In this document: piece by piece, positions 16,041 to 18,155 of the stretch
How positions within the stretch are numbered: the first letter of the stretch is position 1
How the letters are laid out: each line of letters starts with the position of its first letter
DNA from: CAYFLR01 sp964343805
GTDB taxonomy: Bacteria; Bdellovibrionota_B; Oligoflexia; CAYFLR01
NCBI GenBank assembly: GCA_964343805.1
Contig: CAYFLR010000086.1
Location: 1 to 18,155 of the forward strand
Direction of reading: 5' to 3'
DNA: 18,155 nucleotides
The notes under the pieces: generated by a model
The model's database searches: none
What the model saw: the letters and a program-made list of their open reading frames with translations, nothing else
Told to the model about the DNA's origin: nothing
Translations under genes and position numbers: made by a program

Positions 16041-16466
16041 TCACCCCTGTTTGTGAATAATTTTGTCTACAAAGACTTTAAATTTTTCCTTTGTGAACGG
16101 TTTAACAAAGTGGTGTGCCCCCCTAGATTTAACCTTTTGTTCTATAATGGCTTGTGCGTTGGCGGTACACAGGACCATTTTGTCTGCGGATAGCTTGGGT
16201 AATAATTCATCAAGAAGTTCTATTCCATTCATACGAGGCATACGCATATCTGTAATAATTAATGAGCAGATTTGTTTTTGAAGAATATCCAGCTTGTAGT
16301 CAATGATTGCCATTACGAGGTCATCATCGAGCGCTCCAACCACCTTCAGAGCCTCTTCACCACTTTCAGCTTTGACTACTTTTAAATCGGGTGCCAGTTC
16401 TTTGGAAAATTTCTCAACAAACATCAGATGTAAACGACTGTCATCAACTGCTAGCAAAACGCCCAT
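16041..16466 (-). CDS. CheY-like response regulator with an internal insertion
   Basis: This is a 141-residue stand-alone receiver, longer than the usual 120-125. The signature residues are present: D8/D9 (AVDDSR), D73 in LIITDMRMPRMNG, T101 (LCTANA) and K122 (VKPFTK). The acceptor Asp is about 18 residues later than in the paralogue at 14986-15348 because of extra sequence at about residues 51-68. That extra sequence itself looks like a receiver strand (MAIIDYKLD), as if the middle of the domain had been partly duplicated. A strong AAGGAGG (16471-16477) precedes the ATG. A 68-base spacer separates it from the hybrid kinase upstream, so it could also have its own promoter. Confidence 0.9.
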   Translation of the reverse strand: MGVLLAVDDSRLHLMFVEKFSKELAPDLKVVKAESGEEALKVVGALDDDLVMAIIDYKLDILQKQICSLIITDMRMPRMNGIELLDELLPKLSADKMVLCTANAQAIIEQKVKSRGAHHFVKPFTKEKFKVFVDKIIHKQG

Positions 16467-16482
16467 GTTTCCTCCTTGATAT

Positions 16483-16497
16483 GTTCCACTGGGGAAC
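16483..16497 (-). promoter_or_regulatory. Short stem-loop upstream of the REC gene start
   Basis: GTTCC at 16483-16487 and GGAAC at 16493-16497 form a perfect five-pair stem with a five-base loop. It ends just before the ribosome binding site of the REC gene. The arrangement (stem, GGAACATA, then AGGAGG) parallels the leader of mcp. It is short, and its significance is uncertain. Confidence 0.3.
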
Positions 16498-16534
16498 TTA
16501 AATTATAAATCTTCAGGGCTAAGGACGCAAATCA

Positions 16535-18055
16535 TTAATCCATATTATTAAGAACATCGTAAAGCTCTTGCTGGGAAAATGGTTTGGCTAAAGACCCATC
16601 TACCTTCTTAGAGAGAGTCTTCTCGTCCTCTTTTATATTATTGGAGATAAAACCTCCTGTCATAATGACAATTTTACCAATGGATATTTTCTTAGCCTTA
16701 ATACTTTCGATAAGCTCTTGTCCATTCATTAGTGGCATTTTAAGATCTGTTATGAGGTAATCATATTTCTGTTTGCTGATCATATTGAGAGCTTCTTTTC
16801 CATTGGTAGCTTCCTCAACTTCATAACCAAATTCATCAAGGTATTCAGCAATAATTTCTCTCAGCTCATCTTCATCATCCACAAGGAGTATTTTTCCTTT
16901 AAGTTTTTTATAAGATTCTTCAGTTGAAGTATTATCGTCTGTTTGAACTTCTTTTTTATCAGAAATGGGAAGTTTTATATTAACAGAGGTGCCTTTATTG
17001 AAAACCGAATCAATTTCAATGTTTCCGCCCATTCCTTCAATAATAGATTTGCATATTCCTAAACCGAGACCGGTTCCTTTTCCTATAGGTTTGGTGGTAA
17101 AAAAGGTGTCAAAAAGCTTTTCTAGGTGCTGTTTTTCAATGCCGGTGCCATTATCCACCACTTTGATTAATATTTCTTTGTTGGTATTTTCTGTGGTGAC
17201 CTTAATCTCAGCTCCCTCAACCCCTTCAAGAGCATCTTTGGCATTGTTCAGGAGGTTGATGATGACCTGTTGAATTTTCCCAGTATTCCCACGGACAATA
17301 TGACTTTTTGCACCATAGCTGCGATCGATTATCACGCTGTCATTATTAAAAAGGTGTTCCACCAGGTTAAATGAATTTTCGATGATAGAGTGTATATTGA
17401 TGGATTCTACCACTTCTTCATTGGTGTGGGCATAAGTTCGGAGGCTATTTACTATGGTAATAATTCGATCTATTGAATCATCTTGGGTTTTAAGTGATCG
17501 AAGGATGTCTTCATCACAATTGTCAATTTTGGATATTTTTTTTCGCAGTCGGTCTAGATTTCCTTTGATGATGGCGAGAGGGTTATTAATCTCATGGGCC
17601 ACACCAGCGGCTAATAGGCCAATGGATGCCAGTTTTGAGGCAATAATTCTTTGTGCTTCACTCTCTTTAAGTTTGTTTTTCATCTCAAAATGATCTTGAG
17701 CCCGTTCGATAGCTATAATAAATGCCTGTTCAGAGAAGGGTTTTTCAAGGTAGTCAAATGCTCCGTTTCTCACCGCTTCGATAACTGTTTCTTTGTCTCC
17801 ATGGCCTGTGATAAGGATGACAACTGATGATGGGTAGTTTTTACGAATGTACTTCAGTATTCCTATGCCATCAAATTCACCTGGCATCCTTATATCAGTT
17901 ACTACAATATTGAAGGTGTGCTTTTTAAGTATTTCAAAGGCCTCATTTGATGAACAGGCCGTGAAAACACTATAATTATCAGACAGGATATCGTCTAATA
18001 AAAAGCGTGACCCCTCTTCATCGTCAATGATAAGGATTGGCGGTAATCCAGTCAT
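16535..18055 (-). CDS. Hybrid histidine kinase, REC-HisKA-HATPase-REC
   Basis: This is a soluble phosphorelay protein of about 506 residues with no membrane segment or PAS domain. Numbering from the upstream TTG at 18073 (six residues more), the first receiver spans about 12-127 with acceptor D60 (VVTDIRMPG) and K111. HisKA has H160 in GVAHEINNPL. The kinase has the N box QVIINLLNNAKDAL, G1 DNGTGIE, F box TFFTTKP and G2 GKGTGLGLGI. The second receiver spans about 394-510 with D443 (LITDLKMPLMNG) and K497. An N-terminal receiver in place of a sensor implies that it is controlled by another kinase. The start is uncertain: neither ATG 18055 nor TTG 18073 has a ribosome binding site, and I chose the ATG. 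It is the first gene of the minus-strand signalling cluster within the window. Confidence 0.93.
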   Translation of the reverse strand: MTGLPPILIIDDEEGSRFLLDDILSDNYSVFTACSSNEAFEILKKHTFNIVVTDIRMPGEFDGIGILKYIRKNYPSSVVILITGHGDKETVIEAVRNGAFDYLEKPFSEQAFIIAIERAQDHFEMKNKLKESEAQRIIASKLASIGLLAAGVAHEINNPLAIIKGNLDRLRKKISKIDNCDEDILRSLKTQDDSIDRIITIVNSLRTYAHTNEEVVESINIHSIIENSFNLVEHLFNNDSVIIDRSYGAKSHIVRGNTGKIQQVIINLLNNAKDALEGVEGAEIKVTTENTNKEILIKVVDNGTGIEKQHLEKLFDTFFTTKPIGKGTGLGLGICKSIIEGMGGNIEIDSVFNKGTSVNIKLPISDKKEVQTDDNTSTEESYKKLKGKILLVDDEDELREIIAEYLDEFGYEVEEATNGKEALNMISKQKYDYLITDLKMPLMNGQELIESIKAKKISIGKIVIMTGGFISNNIKEDEKTLSKKVDGSLAKPFSQQELYDVLNNMD

Positions 18056-18155
18056 AGCAATAACTTTAATCAAAATACAAGTGTTTAGAAATATTCAGAT
18101 ATTATTCTATCAAAGTTGTTGCGAAATAAAAATAGGCTCTTCATCAAAAAAAGGG
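18056..18155. other. Right edge upstream of the hybrid kinase
   Basis: On the minus strand the frame reading PFFDEEPIFISQQL is open from the edge to a TGA at 18112-18110. It could be the tail of an upstream gene in the same operon, but 14 codons are too few to be sure. No ribosome binding site or convincing -35/-10 pair was seen before the kinase start. Confidence 0.3.

Noticed and set aside
18085..18113. Sigma70-type promoter (TTGATA, 17-base spacer) for the hybrid kinase
   Set aside because: The matching -10 position (TTCTAA) agrees with the consensus at only two of six bases.
1..18155. CRISPR array, insertion sequence, tRNA or rRNA
   Set aside because: No regularly spaced repeats, transposase motifs, terminal inverted repeats or RNA-gene signatures were seen on either strand.

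Overview
The window is an 18.2 kb piece of an AT-leaning bacterial draft genome, with three runs of ten Ns marking scaffold joins. Gene content suggests a flagellated, Gram-negative, delta-proteobacterium-like organism. Bdellovibrionota or a relative is my best guess, from the exported lytic transglycosylase, the secreted PLD-family enzyme, the lipoprotein and CheC-type phosphatases together. This is inferred from gene style, not from a marker gene. TGA is used as a stop and TGG as Trp, so the standard bacterial code fits.

Layout: (1) 87-3933, plus strand: a TPR-rich exported lytic transglycosylase whose signal-peptide part is cut off by an in-frame TGA, then a B12-binding radical SAM enzyme interrupted by an assembly gap. 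(2) 3930-7226, minus strand: an mcp-cheW operon. The receptor has a tandemly duplicated Cache-like sensor region and lacks most of a HAMP domain. An intrinsic terminator for this operon lies inside the 3' end of the radical SAM gene. (3) 7227-7537: the only long non-coding stretch, with a candidate sigma28 promoter and leader hairpin for mcp, a gap flanked by scrambled direct repeats, and an orphan consensus ribosome binding site. (4) 7538-13220, plus strand: an unrecognised lipoprotein-like gene, a secreted protein with two intact HKD motifs, and cheA without an evident P2 domain, tightly spaced as one operon. (5) 18055-13202, minus strand: hybrid kinase (REC-HisKA-HATPase-REC), REC protein, CheC, REC protein, CheC-like protein, PAS histidine kinase. 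Four of the joins from the hybrid kinase down overlap or are nearly contiguous, two of them by the same ATGAGTAA overlap.

Together the window holds most of a chemosensory core (receptor, CheW, CheA, two CheY-like regulators, two CheC-type phosphatases) but no CheR, CheB, CheD or CheZ. The most notable structure is the minus-strand cluster: a REC-CheC pair appears to have been duplicated in tandem and placed between two histidine kinases. In the second copy one phosphatase site is degenerate. The second point of interest is cheA being carried at the end of an operon for exported, possibly lipid-acting, proteins.
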